Below, one piece after another: positions 10,072 through 20,017 of a stretch of DNA of 64,000 bases. A model generated the notes under the pieces. It ran no database searches. It was not told where the DNA came from and worked only from the letters and a program-made list of their open reading frames with translations. A program made the position numbers and the translations under genes. Location: assembly GCA_903772945.1 (NCBI GenBank), contig CAICTM010000122.1:1-64000 (forward strand). Reading direction: 5' to 3'. Each line of letters begins with the position of its first letter. The stretch's first letter is position 1. The stretch comes from Seminavis robusta (Eukaryota > Bacillariophyta > Bacillariophyceae > Naviculales > Naviculaceae).

Positions 10072-10336
10072 CAAAGCCACTGGCAAGCAATGAGGGAGGC
10101 TCACGTGAGCATTGGAACCAATGCAACTAGCCAGTGATAGCAACCTTTGTTACTGGTACTTCAAGCTTTTAGTTGCTACATCTTCCCTCGAGGACCGCCT
10201 TCGCTTTCAGACGGGCCTCGTTCGTGGCCAACGCCGCAACTCACTGTCGTCGCCTCTCATACTTCAAAGTCTCCTGCAAACATATAGCTTTACTCACGCT
10301 ATTTCTCTCTCCCTGCTGCCTATTAATTCGACAACA

Positions 10337-11656
10337 ATGAAGATCGCCCTGTCTCGTTTGTTCCCGCTGCTGTGGCTTGGTGCCTGTGCTCTCTCAACCG
10401 CCACAGCTGCTGAAACAGTGGTGGTAACTTGTGATCTGACTTTCCAGTTTGAGCCTACCATGTTTTGGCAAGATCCCAACCAAGAAGAACTGGATCTCTT
10501 GATGGCAGAAACCAAGGCATTCATGGAATCTGTCTTCCGTGAAGATTATCCTGGAACTTTTGTGAGCCTCTCAGGTGTAATTCTGTTGTCTTGGACTGCG
10601 AATGATCCAATCGAGACTCTTATTGTGAACTTTGAAGCCCCAACCATGTTCACAGTGGCTCCTTCAGATGCTGATGTATATGAATCTATGGCAAATGCTG
10701 AGTGGCACTACGACTATCTTGAGAACTATGTCAATAACATGGAGGGACAGACATGCTGGTATGCCATTTATGGCTTGGTTGTGTCTTGTTCCGTGGTGGG
10801 TAATGATGACAGTGCGGATGAAGGTGATCAAAGGAATCCAGACATCAACATCCCTTGCTTCTCCAGTGTTGCCACAGTTCAAGTGCTTGGAAAAGGAACA
10901 ATACCAATGGCTGATCTTCAAGTCGGAGACCATGTTTGGAGCAGCAAGCACAAGTATGAGGAGGTCTATGCATTCGGCCACTACAGCCGGGAAGAGTCAG
11001 GCAGCTTTCTGCAGATTCAAACTAAGGATCCAAAGGGCAGCTCGAGCCATTTTGCCCCACTAGAAGTCACAGGGGAGCATTTAGTCTATGTCCTGGATCA
11101 TAAGAACCCTATACGCGCTGATTCTCTTAGCCCAGGGGATGCCTTGGGTCAAACAGAAGAGACAGCTCGAGTCGTTTCCAAAATCAGCCAGGTCAAGAGG
11201 CGTGGTCTGTTCAATCCTTTGACTCCATCCGGCACACTTGTTGTGGATGGAATAGATGCATCAAGCTACATTTCATTCCAAGAATCAAAGGAGTATGTTG
11301 AGTTGCAGGGTGGGCTACCAACAATGCTCTCTCATCACGACTTTGTGCATGTAGCCCTGTCTCCATTCCGTCTGCTCTGCACATCATCATTAGTCGCAGC
11401 CCACCTTATTTGCAACTCCTACAATGATCATGGGCTCCCATTCTATGTTTCATTTGGGATTACTCTGATCAGGTGGGCAAATGAACAATGCCTTCTACTT
11501 CAGGTGCTTGTCTTGTCATTGGTTTTCGTGCTTTGTGGAGCCTTTGCCTTGGTGGAGCAGATATTTCAAGGACGAGCCATTGTGGCTAGTGCTGCCTTGG
11601 CCTGCTCCTTGCTTTTCTCCGGGTGGAAGGCTTTCGCCAAGACAAAGGTTGTTTAG
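10337..11656 (+). CDS. Secreted protein with hedgehog-type Hint (Hog) domain, copy 2
   Basis: This 439-residue tandem paralog of the 7669 gene starts with a signal peptide at MKIALSRLFPLLWLGACAL. The N-terminal domain is alignable (VTCDLTFQFEP; EDYPGTFVSLSG) but strongly diverged. From IPCFSSVATVQVLGKG to the C-terminus the two proteins are almost identical, including the TGEHLVYV block, FNPLTPSGTLVVDG and the hydrophobic tail. The pattern suggests either conversion or strong constraint on the Hint half, with fast change in the cargo half. As in copy 1, Pro precedes the catalytic Cys. Upstream leader DNA (GAACCAATGCAACTAGC; CTTTCAGACGGGC) is also duplicated, so both copies probably inherited the same promoter region. 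Confidence 0.85.
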   Translation: MKIALSRLFPLLWLGACALSTATAAETVVVTCDLTFQFEPTMFWQDPNQEELDLLMAETKAFMESVFREDYPGTFVSLSGVILLSWTANDPIETLIVNFEAPTMFTVAPSDADVYESMANAEWHYDYLENYVNNMEGQTCWYAIYGLVVSCSVVGNDDSADEGDQRNPDINIPCFSSVATVQVLGKGTIPMADLQVGDHVWSSKHKYEEVYAFGHYSREESGSFLQIQTKDPKGSSSHFAPLEVTGEHLVYVLDHKNPIRADSLSPGDALGQTEETARVVSKISQVKRRGLFNPLTPSGTLVVDGIDASSYISFQESKEYVELQGGLPTMLSHHDFVHVALSPFRLLCTSSLVAAHLICNSYNDHGLPFYVSFGITLIRWANEQCLLLQVLVLSLVFVLCGAFALVEQIFQGRAIVASAALACSLLFSGWKAFAKTKVV

Positions 11657-12101
11657 GTACCCCACAGTACTGCGTTGAATGACACATGGACACCATTGAT
11701 ATATTCTTGCATCATCATCTGTCTTCAATCTCTAATACTTCACACGCCACGATACGCAGTCCCACGGGAAACATGTTTCACTACGGTACCACGTCGCTAC
11801 AGCAAAAGTTAAGTTCGGTCTCCACCGGTACGTTGGCTTGGCGACTACTTGCCCCTTTTGTTGGCTTTCCTGTGCGCAATGCCTATGCACGCCTGTATGT
11901 AATCGTAGTAATCTCTTAGTAGTAGTTTATGCATTACCGGTACACCCACAATACAACACATCACATATAATAGCTCGAAGAGTCCAAGGGAAATCACCGC
12001 AAGACTCTCGACAAGCCAGGATCAGGCTCAGCACCATCATTTTGAGAAACATTCAACGAAGCAGCTATAGCAAGACGCCGCCAACACCGTGCCAACCCAG
12101 C
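11657..12101. other. Intergenic between convergent genes
   Basis: This is the 3' region shared by Hog copy 2 and the symporter. No gene or RNA is recognised. Confidence 0.5.
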
Positions 12102-14166
12102 CTATGCCTCGATGGTTGGTCCCTGCTGTCCATCGTTCTCGGACAGATTATCTTCGGATAGTTTCTCGCCCTTGGTCTCCTCCACGTTGAGCGTGTCTTC
12201 CACTTCCTCGACTTCCTTGACGGGTTGTTCTTGCTCAGCGGGTTGCTCGTCACCGGCTCCATCGGGGGTGAGGGCAAAGTGACCAGGTGGAAGAGCCAAT
12301 GGAGCATATGCCTGGGGGAGGACAAATCCAAGAGTGAAGCAAAAGACCACAACGACAAAAGTCAAAATGCCCATGACTTGGTATGGCTTGTCGGCGTATC
12401 CACCATAGTTTCCAAAGATGGGAAGTCCCTCGTCGGTCTCGGACTGAGCCAAGTTGATAAAGAGAATGATCAGAATGTGTGGAATGAACTGTTTGATGAG
12501 GATGCACCAGATTCCGGGAATGTTTTGAGTGACGGGACGGATGCGTTCCTTGAGATCAAAGATATTCTCAAATGTAAGTGCCCAGAGTCCTTCGGAAAGA
12601 GACAGTTCTTCTCCCGATGACTTGATGAAGTTCTGGAGCAGGACAACGGAAATGCCAAGAAAGACGTTGTACCAGACGAGCAGAGCGATAATTCCCTTCC
12701 AGACAGCTCCCTCGTCGACGCCAAACCAGATTCCACAAGCAATGAAGAGACCGGCAAAGTTGGCCGTCATGTAGGCACCAACGGCAGGAGCTCCGCACTT
12801 GGCCACCGTCTTTTCGATTCCATAGACCCATCCGGCGGCAAAGCATTCAAAGAATCCCACAATGAGCATGACAAAGTTGATGTAAAAGTCAATAATGTCG
12901 AGAAAGTTGAGACCAGCGTCGGTGGCATACATGAGCGAGAGCAAGAATCCACAAAAGGAGATTCCAAAGTGGACCTTCCACTTGGCGGTTCCTTGAAAGA
13001 ACTTGGTATCCAAAATGACAGTGGAAATGGCTTCGTTAAAGGCAAAGGCGGAATCAATACCGAGCAAAAAGAGGTCAAAGAAGAGGAGTCGGACCCAGTG
13101 CTCGCCGCCAGGAAGAGTGCCCAGCACGACCGGCCAAGTTCCAAAGACCAAAGAGAATCCAGCGTAGGGCAACTCGGTGACGGGAATGCCACTCGTGTGG
13201 GAGAGGTGTCCCAAAGCGGCAAAGACGGCAAATCCACTAATGAAAGAGAACATGGAGTTGGAGAGGGCAATGACAAAGGCGTTGATGGTGACGGGATCTC
13301 CACGTGGACAGTAGGAACCAAAGGCCGTCATGATACCAAAGGTGACTCCAATGGAGAAAAAGATTTGCGAGACGGCAGTAGACCAAACATCTCCTTGTTC
13401 CGTGAGCACCGACAAGTCCCAAACGCCAATGTATTCCTTGATTCCGTCCTGGTATCCTTCCAATGTCAATCCACGGATCAAAAAGACAAACAGGAGCACG
13501 ATTGGCAATCCCATGGTGAAATAGGTGATGCGTCCGACCCACTGCACACCAAAGGCGGTTCCGAGGAAACACATGGTCCACACCAATGCCGCGCATCCCA
13601 CATTGGCCCAAACCATGCGAGTGGGTCTGCCATCGTCTCCGAGTGTCTTGGCACCAATGATTTCTCCGACAAAATACTCCACAGCGACCGTTCCGTTGGT
13701 GTCGGGATGTCCCCAAGGATCGTCGCTTCCAAACGAGTCAAAAAAGGCGTGGACCACCCAAGCAATGAGCATACTGTAGTACACCACCAACATGAATCCA
13801 GCCGCCACCGATGCGACACCCACGCCGCGCATGCGAGGATGAAATCCACCAAAGACATTGACATCTCCCGTTTGGAAGAATTGACCAAATCCAATTTCCA
13901 AAATCAAAATGGGAATACCAATGAAAAAGAGGGCCAAGAGGTACTGTAGACAGAGAAAGAAAGATGGATACGTGAGCATTGGTGTAGTGTATAGTGTGAA
14001 AGCAAACTCGGAACGTGTCACGCACCGGGATGAAAAAGGCGCCTCCTCCGTAGGTCACAGAGAGTGCAGGGAAACGCCAAACATTTCCAAAGCCGACGGC
14101 AGCACCAATGGCTGCAAAGTAAAAGGCAAGGCGGGAGCTCCACTGCTCACGTTTGAGTTCCGTCAT
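12102..14166 (-). CDS. SLC6/NSS-family sodium-coupled symporter, two exons
   Basis: Exon 1 (14166-14026) encodes [15 protein letters not shown] and the family TM1 signature [12 protein letters not shown], ending GGGAFFIP. An 82-nt GT-AG intron (14025-13944) follows. Exon 2 (13943-12102) resumes [20 protein letters not shown], the normal NSS continuation. The 660-residue product has about 12 membrane segments, with a TM6-like [17 protein letters not shown]. It ends in an acidic cytoplasmic tail ([19 protein letters not shown]). NSS proteins import amino acids, neurotransmitter-like amines or osmolytes using the sodium gradient; the substrate cannot be read from sequence. Without the intron, the large frame alone would start at a false Met inside the intron. 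Confidence 0.9.
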
Positions 14167-15463
14167 GGTCGGAAAACGATGGATGAAAAAAGATGGAGTT
14201 GTGTGCTGATTTTTTGGTTTCGTTTGCACCAAGCGAAGATTGTGAGAAAAAGTGTGTGAAAGGAAATCGAAGGCTTCAGACTTGAGAACTGTTGCAGACG
14301 GCGTGATCGCGTTCCGTCAGTGTGACAACCAATCAAGCCGCCCAACGCATGACTCCCGTAAAAGATTAGGACCTCTTTCTCTTTTTGATTTTCTGTGCAA
14401 TAAATGGTCCCACATAGTAAAGTGGTAAAAATGCTGACACACTCTTGGTTTCTAAGCATTGGTACCACTCCTATGCAGGAATTTGTTTAACCGCAGTTGA
14501 CATTGGTACATGCTTCAGTATTCGCGGTACATCAGGCCCCACACTGCGGATAATGCTTTCTCTACACTAGATACGACGAAGAATGACGGAGCACCCGAGC
14601 CTCCTACCGTACCGTACACGAGGTAAACTCTGTAACACTGCACAGCAACAGCAACAACATCAGTTCTATCTTACCAGGCACACTTGCATTGCTGCACCGC
14701 TAACTGGTACCGGTTGCTAGTGGAGCAGCGGAGCATGCTGGTAGGTACCACTGTAATAAATCCTCGCCCTAAAAGCAGGATTTAGTCCTCCATGAGACCA
14801 GTGTGCATGCTGTGCTTCCACACTTCGCAATTAATTGACCCAACCCCAAGATTGGTTGAAGGGGGGTTGAGCCTACACAAGGAACATTGCTCGGTGTCAT
14901 TGGCGTGCCGTGTGCCGTACCATGGTCTACTGGTTTTTAATGGTTTGCTTCATTTGTTGACGCGGTCTTGTCAAGCTCGCTGGTATGAAGAAGGGACAAC
15001 TGTACAGCCCTCCAGTGAGGTATGCGTGGTTCAAAGTTCTTGGGGATGATGTCAAACCACTGGGATGACACCCGCCACAGCTGCAAATCAAGGGCAGCCA
15101 GCCATATCATAGTTGATGCTGTACAGCAGAATCAAGTCGATTGGGAAGAAGCATCTGTGTGCCCAAGAATGGTCTTGTCCTCGCTCACGAAATTTGAGAA
15201 AGAGGTGCGAATTGGCACCCATGTACCGGTACGTACCGGTACGTACCGGTACAGTAGCACATGCACCGTAGTGGGGGTACGGTAGGTGAGACGCGGCGTG
15301 ATCTACCATAGTAATGCAGAGTGCCTAGCTAGATAGCAATCATACTTGTTTTATTGGGAGGACAGACGGTCCTAGCTACCGGTAGTGCTGGTTGGTGACG
15401 TACCGCTCACACGATCATCCGCGAGACCCAAACTTAATTAGGGTGACCTCCACACTGCTCGCT
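14167..15463. other. Intergenic, 1.3 kb
   Basis: No gene is recognised. It holds three perfect tandem copies of the palindromic 10-mer GTACCGGTAC at 15223-15252, and CTAGCTA-type motifs common in this genome. Confidence 0.5.
15223..15252. repeat. GTACCGGTAC palindromic tandem repeat, 3 units
   Basis: Three exact head-to-tail copies of a self-complementary 10-mer. TACCGGTA singles are scattered over the window, so this may be a local expansion of a common genomic word. Confidence 0.9.
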
Positions 15464-16849
15464 TTACTCTTGTGCTGCCATGGTTGACGTCAAGAGATAT
15501 CCATTACTGATATTGGGTGCCAGAATGTACGCGACATCTCGTCCCACAATGCCATGAAACGGATTGAGTCGAATCGTCATGTCATCGGGCACGACCAATT
15601 GTCGATAATTGGGAAATGCGTTGTTGATCGTCGTGACAACGGATGGAATCCATTGGTCGACGGCAAATTGTTGAATGAGTTTGGTTTGATCACTAAAACA
15701 AAAGGGTGTCCCCATGCGCAGTATCTTGTGCATGGCCGGTGCCCATGTCTTGTAGCTGGCCAATCCGGCATTGAGCCCCACGACGGCATGGGGTTGAATG
15801 GTGTTGGGGACATCTTCGTACAAGGCATATGTGGGGTCGACCCGGACCCGTAATCGGCCGCCATGTTGTGCCGTCACATCCAAGACGTAGTTGGATGTAG
15901 TGAGTAGATTGTCAGAGCCGGCGGCTTGTTCGCAAATGGCCTTGGCCGCCGGTGACAGGTAGATGAGTTCCAGGTCGATTCCGGGCATGAGGTGGAGGAG
16001 TTCTTGCAAGAGAGGGATTTGGTTGAGTTCTGCTTCGACGGCTAGAACGTAAATTTGAAGTGGTTCTGCTTGTTGTCCTTCTTTGGGATGTGGATCATAC
16101 AGATGCAGTTCGTTTTGAAGCATGTGGTACAATGTCAGCACATTGGTCATTAAGAGCGGTGCCACACTCGAGGGAGGCAAATTTCGCCACGTAATGTAGT
16201 CTTTCCAGCCCTGAATTCTCGTCGAAAGTACTAGTGGATTGGGTGGTGACTGCGTCACATCAATCTGTTCAGGTTCGTTTAGTGCCGTCGTCCATCCCTC
16301 TTGCATGCTGGGCCAAGCCGTTTGCAGTAGCATGTGTCCATTTTGAAAGCCATGCTGGTCTTGTCCAACCGTATGATAGGGCGTCAGAACATCGGGAATG
16401 GCCCAAAATCCTTTTTCGGCACCCCCCAACAATTGTTTCCGGGCCAAGAACTCGTGCAAATGAAAACTTCCATTGCTGCAATGCTGATTGGCCCAATCAG
16501 AAAAGACGTCGCTTCGTAATTTCACTCCGGCGATGGGATGATTCTGAAATTCGGCAATGGCCGCTTTGAGTTGAGGGCAAATGTCCTTGTGCTTGCGTGG
16601 TTTGGTCGGTCCGTCTCCTTTGCCCTTCCAATCTTTCAATTGACAGTCACGGCTGCAGTACTTGACGGCATGGCATTGGGAACAAGTGCTAAACGGTTGT
16701 TGGGGCGCGCTGGATTGCTTGCGATTGCAGCCCAAACAGACCGCATTGCTGTACGGTGGTCCTCCTTCGTCAAGAGGATCGCGAATGCGAGGCAGAGGAA
16801 CGTCCGGTTTGGACCGGACATTCTCCTCTACAATGGCAAACATGCTCAT
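15464..16849 (-). CDS. MYND-finger protein with MSS51-like C-terminal domain
   Basis: The 461-residue single-exon protein carries a MYND zinc finger at residues about 38-90 (CLGCNRK, STCSQCHAVKYCSRDCQ, WKG, HKDICPQL), a protein-interaction module. Residues about 210-450 resemble the C-terminal domain of mitochondrial splicing suppressor 51-type proteins (TRIQGWKDYITWRNL; VVGLNAGLASYKTWAPAMHK; RDVAYILAPN). Yeast Mss51 controls COX1 translation. Many algal members of this architecture are uncharacterised, and no mitochondrial presequence is visible at MSMFAIVEENVRSK. The start is the first Met of the frame. Confidence 0.75.
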   Translation of the reverse strand: MSMFAIVEENVRSKPDVPLPRIRDPLDEGGPPYSNAVCLGCNRKQSSAPQQPFSTCSQCHAVKYCSRDCQLKDWKGKGDGPTKPRKHKDICPQLKAAIAEFQNHPIAGVKLRSDVFSDWANQHCSNGSFHLHEFLARKQLLGGAEKGFWAIPDVLTPYHTVGQDQHGFQNGHMLLQTAWPSMQEGWTTALNEPEQIDVTQSPPNPLVLSTRIQGWKDYITWRNLPPSSVAPLLMTNVLTLYHMLQNELHLYDPHPKEGQQAEPLQIYVLAVEAELNQIPLLQELLHLMPGIDLELIYLSPAAKAICEQAAGSDNLLTTSNYVLDVTAQHGGRLRVRVDPTYALYEDVPNTIQPHAVVGLNAGLASYKTWAPAMHKILRMGTPFCFSDQTKLIQQFAVDQWIPSVVTTINNAFPNYRQLVVPDDMTIRLNPFHGIVGRDVAYILAPNISNGYLLTSTMAAQE

Positions 16850-17459
16850 CTTGTTGCATGGATTGGAGTGTCTATTATTGATCTTCTTGTTCCTGGCTTG
16901 ACTAATACTAGCTAGACTAGCTATAGCCAGGCTTCAACAAAAGATGAATGAGGTCAAATCTTTGAGGTTCCACGTGGAATGATAGTATCTTTGCGACGCT
17001 GCGACGTCATGCACAAAAGATCCTTCGTGTCGAGTGACAGTCCAGGCAACACACGCCCATGCATGCAGGGCCAAGTCCAGGCAAGCACAAACCGAACGAA
17101 TCAGGGAAACAAACAACAAATAAATCCACTCGACAGCAGCAAACCGGTCTTTCTGCAAACCGGCGGTATATAGGACCCAACCTTCGCCTGAGCTCCTGGT
17201 TTTTATCACCTGTTACAAGCTAGCCAGCCAGCCTCAAACTCCACAGCAGTTTGTCCATATCCCACCTTCGATTACAAGTGAGCCTTCGCAAAGGGGAAAA
17301 GATCGAGAGGCACGGTACGCTACATCTGCAGCCATCATAGATACCGGTAGTAGTATCGGTCAAAAGTCAGCCAAGGTGACTAAGTCACTCTCGAGCAGAG
17401 TTGAATCGACACTTCTTTCCTTTTGAATTTATAAACTGTGAGTACCGTACGGTACATCA
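16850..17459. other. Intergenic between divergent genes
   Basis: No gene is recognised. The stretch separates the MYND gene from the duplicated leader at 17460 and probably holds both promoters, but no clear element was identified. Confidence 0.4.
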
Positions 17460-17654
17460 ATGTCGATGTCAAGACTGAGCCAAGACGACATCACTGATCT
17501 CAACGATGATCAACAGGTAACAGCTGCACTCGAGCCGTTTCCCCAAGTAACCCAATCCTCACGAGCTGCCTCAACTTCCACATTTGATTACCAGCTGAGC
17601 ATTCGCGAAGGGAACAACACCGAGAGGTCAATCTGCAGCCAAATATACATGTAG
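17460..17654 (+). pseudogene. Tandem partial copy of the EGF-protein N-terminus
   Basis: This frame starts MSMSRLSQDDITDLNDDQQ, closely matching MSTSISRPSQDDITHLKDDQQ at 17735, and then diverges and stops at 17654. The DNA upstream of both starts is also loosely similar, so leader plus first codons seem duplicated in tandem (offset about 275 bp). Splicing from the GTAACA after DDQQ into the AG before 17735 would give an early stop, so it is not a usable first exon. Confidence 0.55.
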
Positions 17655-17734
17655 ATTGGCAGTATCCAAAGTAAGCCAATTGAGGTCACTCCGACTCTCT
17701 GATTTCCGCTTTAATTCTTGTAAAAAGCAGGTCA

Positions 17735-19808
17735 ATGTCGACGTCAATATCAAGACCGAGCCAAGACGATATCACTCATCTCAAAGATGACCAGCAATCA
17801 ACGGTAGCGATAGCGGCAGGTTCTCAACTGCCACCGGAAACGGCAGTCCGTCGAGAAGGACAAGTCGTGGCGGAAACTACCCAGGAAAACAACAAAGACC
17901 ATGCCGAAGAACCCACCATAGGCAAGAAGGATCACGAACAGCAGGAAGCCATCCAAACCAACAACAACAAACCTCAACAAGCAGTTGAAGAAGTTTGCTA
18001 CGATGAAGAAGATATTGAATGGCACGCTCCGTTTGGGGAAAGCACCTTTACGTTCCTCTTCATGTGCAAACCCTGCTCCCATGCCTTTGTCTATGCACTC
18101 TTTGTGTATCTCCTTCAATTATCCTTTGTGATTCTGGCTCTGGTGGATGCCATTGATGCTGGAAGTCCCAATCCCCTGCAACTGCCCCCCATGGTAGGAT
18201 TACCCACCACACTGGCACAGGTGGTCATTCTGTTTGTGGTGGTGGCATTTCAATCGGATTTAATGGAAGCCGTATCAAAACTTCATGATGGCTACTACCC
18301 ACCCATCATTAGTGTTTTCCCTGGCGCAACCTATGCCACTTGGCTCATGTCATGCATTGCACAGCTCATCATTGGATTGCTAATCTTGGTGGTGACATTT
18401 ATTTTGACAATGCAAGTTGACAATGTGGTGAACAGCATGCTCAATTTTGCAGCTCTGCATTTCATTGCTGACATTGATGACATTGGATTTGAATTGGCCA
18501 AGCTGGGATTTGTCTCTCACAAGGTCCAAAGGAGTGTTTGGCGCGTGGCAGACTTTAAGGTGCCCAAACAAGACAAAGGAAACGCACTGAGACGTGGCCT
18601 CTATTTGGGCACCCTGGTTGGCATCTTTGTTGGGTTTGCTATTCTCAAGGGTCGTCAATTTCATGGATACTATCTGCCAACCTATCTTTTTGTGCAGTTT
18701 GATGATGCTTATATTGCCAAGCTATCGCACTACAGTGGCGCATTCGAAGCAGAAGTTGCCAGGACTGCGGGACACAGAAGTTACCATGACATTGCAACAC
18801 AATCAATCAGTTTGGCCTACTGTGACAAGGAAAATGCATGGACCTTCTCTGAAACCAGCGATCCCTGTGATTTCTTTGCCAGGTCGGTCAAAGTCAACAC
18901 CTATGATGTCACGTCCATTCCTTGGAGCGACTGGCTTGAGAAAGATTCATTCTCGAGATTGCAGCCATTTGAATCCTTTAGGCTACTCAACAATGACTGC
19001 GATGAAAAGACCTGTCGGGGGAAATGTGAGAATGGGCGATGCACGTGCCCACCAGACAGTTTCGGTTTTGATTGTGAATTCACAACAGTTTGTCCTGCGT
19101 TGATTGTAAATGGAAAACATGGCCCTTTCCCAGAAGCTTCCCTGGATGGTACGGGGATTACCAGAACCTATACCATTGGTGATCGATATCATCTGCTAAG
19201 GGATGAGAGAGGAGAACTGGTCAGAGTATATAGCATGCCAGTTTACTACTCAATCCGGAACTTGTGTCAATGGTGGAGTGTGCACTGACAACACCAGAGA
19301 ATGTGTCTGCGTGAGCCCGTACTATGGTGCTGCATGTAGTCTTGTCAATTCAAGCCTCGAAGGGGGGAAATGTTTTGTGAATGAAGATTGCCAAGAAGGG
19401 ACCTGTAACACAACAATCGGTAAATGTATCTGTTCCGAGCTGGGTAGGCATGGTGTTTTGTGTGAGCATAAGCACGATTGCACACAGAATGGATGTTTTC
19501 ATGGAGGGCTATGCAGCAACGAGACAGGGCTTTGTGAGTGTAAAGCGCCCAGTCAGGGATTCAATTGTGAAGAAGTTCCATCTTGTCAAGAGGATGCTGA
19601 TTGCTTGGAACCAGGAACGTGTGCTCCAAGCTTTGGGTTTTGCATCTGTCATGATTTCCTCAACTATGGTACTTTGTGCCAAAACAACCGTGACTGCAGG
19701 ATTGTTGGCTGCCACAACAATGGCACATGTCGAGATGATGGCTTGTGTTCATGCGACTTTCCGTTTGATGGTTTCTTGTGTGAAGATGTTCAAGTCAAAG
19801 TATTGTAA
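17735..19808 (+). pseudogene. Membrane EGF-repeat protein, broken copy
   Basis: Residues about 90-300 give five hydrophobic segments (TTLAQVVILFVVVAFQSDL; HFIADIDDIGFELAKLGF; GLYLGTLVGIFVGFAILKG), followed by an extracellular region and a first EGF-like module (CENGRCTCPPDSFGFDCE). The frame ends at 19288 with LCQWWSVH and a stop. From about 19250 the neighbouring frame carries four further EGF-like modules to the shared end VQVKVL at 19808. In the inverted paralog (20018-22777), about 260 codons plus an intron lie at the point corresponding to 19255-19265. An internal deletion has therefore removed them and shifted frame. A truncated membrane protein could still be made, but the EGF array is disconnected. 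Confidence 0.8.
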
Positions 19809-20017
19809 TCTTATCCAATACTCGGAAACTGTTGTTTCTTCGGCCTGCCAGTGCTTCGCAACAGTCTCAAGCGATTCTACTCTACAACCAAATGACTGAT
19901 TTGAAGAACAGTTGAAAACCAAATGTTTTGATGACTATTCTAGACTGCATGGCTAGCTGTTACGACACAGCGGAGCAAGCAAAACACAGTTATCAGAATG
20001 TGCACTATATAGCTAGA

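Noticed and set aside
12969-13949. 326-codon open frame on the plus strand
   Set aside because: It is antisense to the SLC6 gene; the minus strand carries conserved NSS motifs, and the plus frame has only Lys/Gly/Ser-rich filler composition.
17509-17735. Intron linking the 17460 leader to the 17735 gene
   Set aside because: Splicing CAACAG|GTAACA to AAGCAG|GTCAAT gives a frame that stops within about 20 codons.
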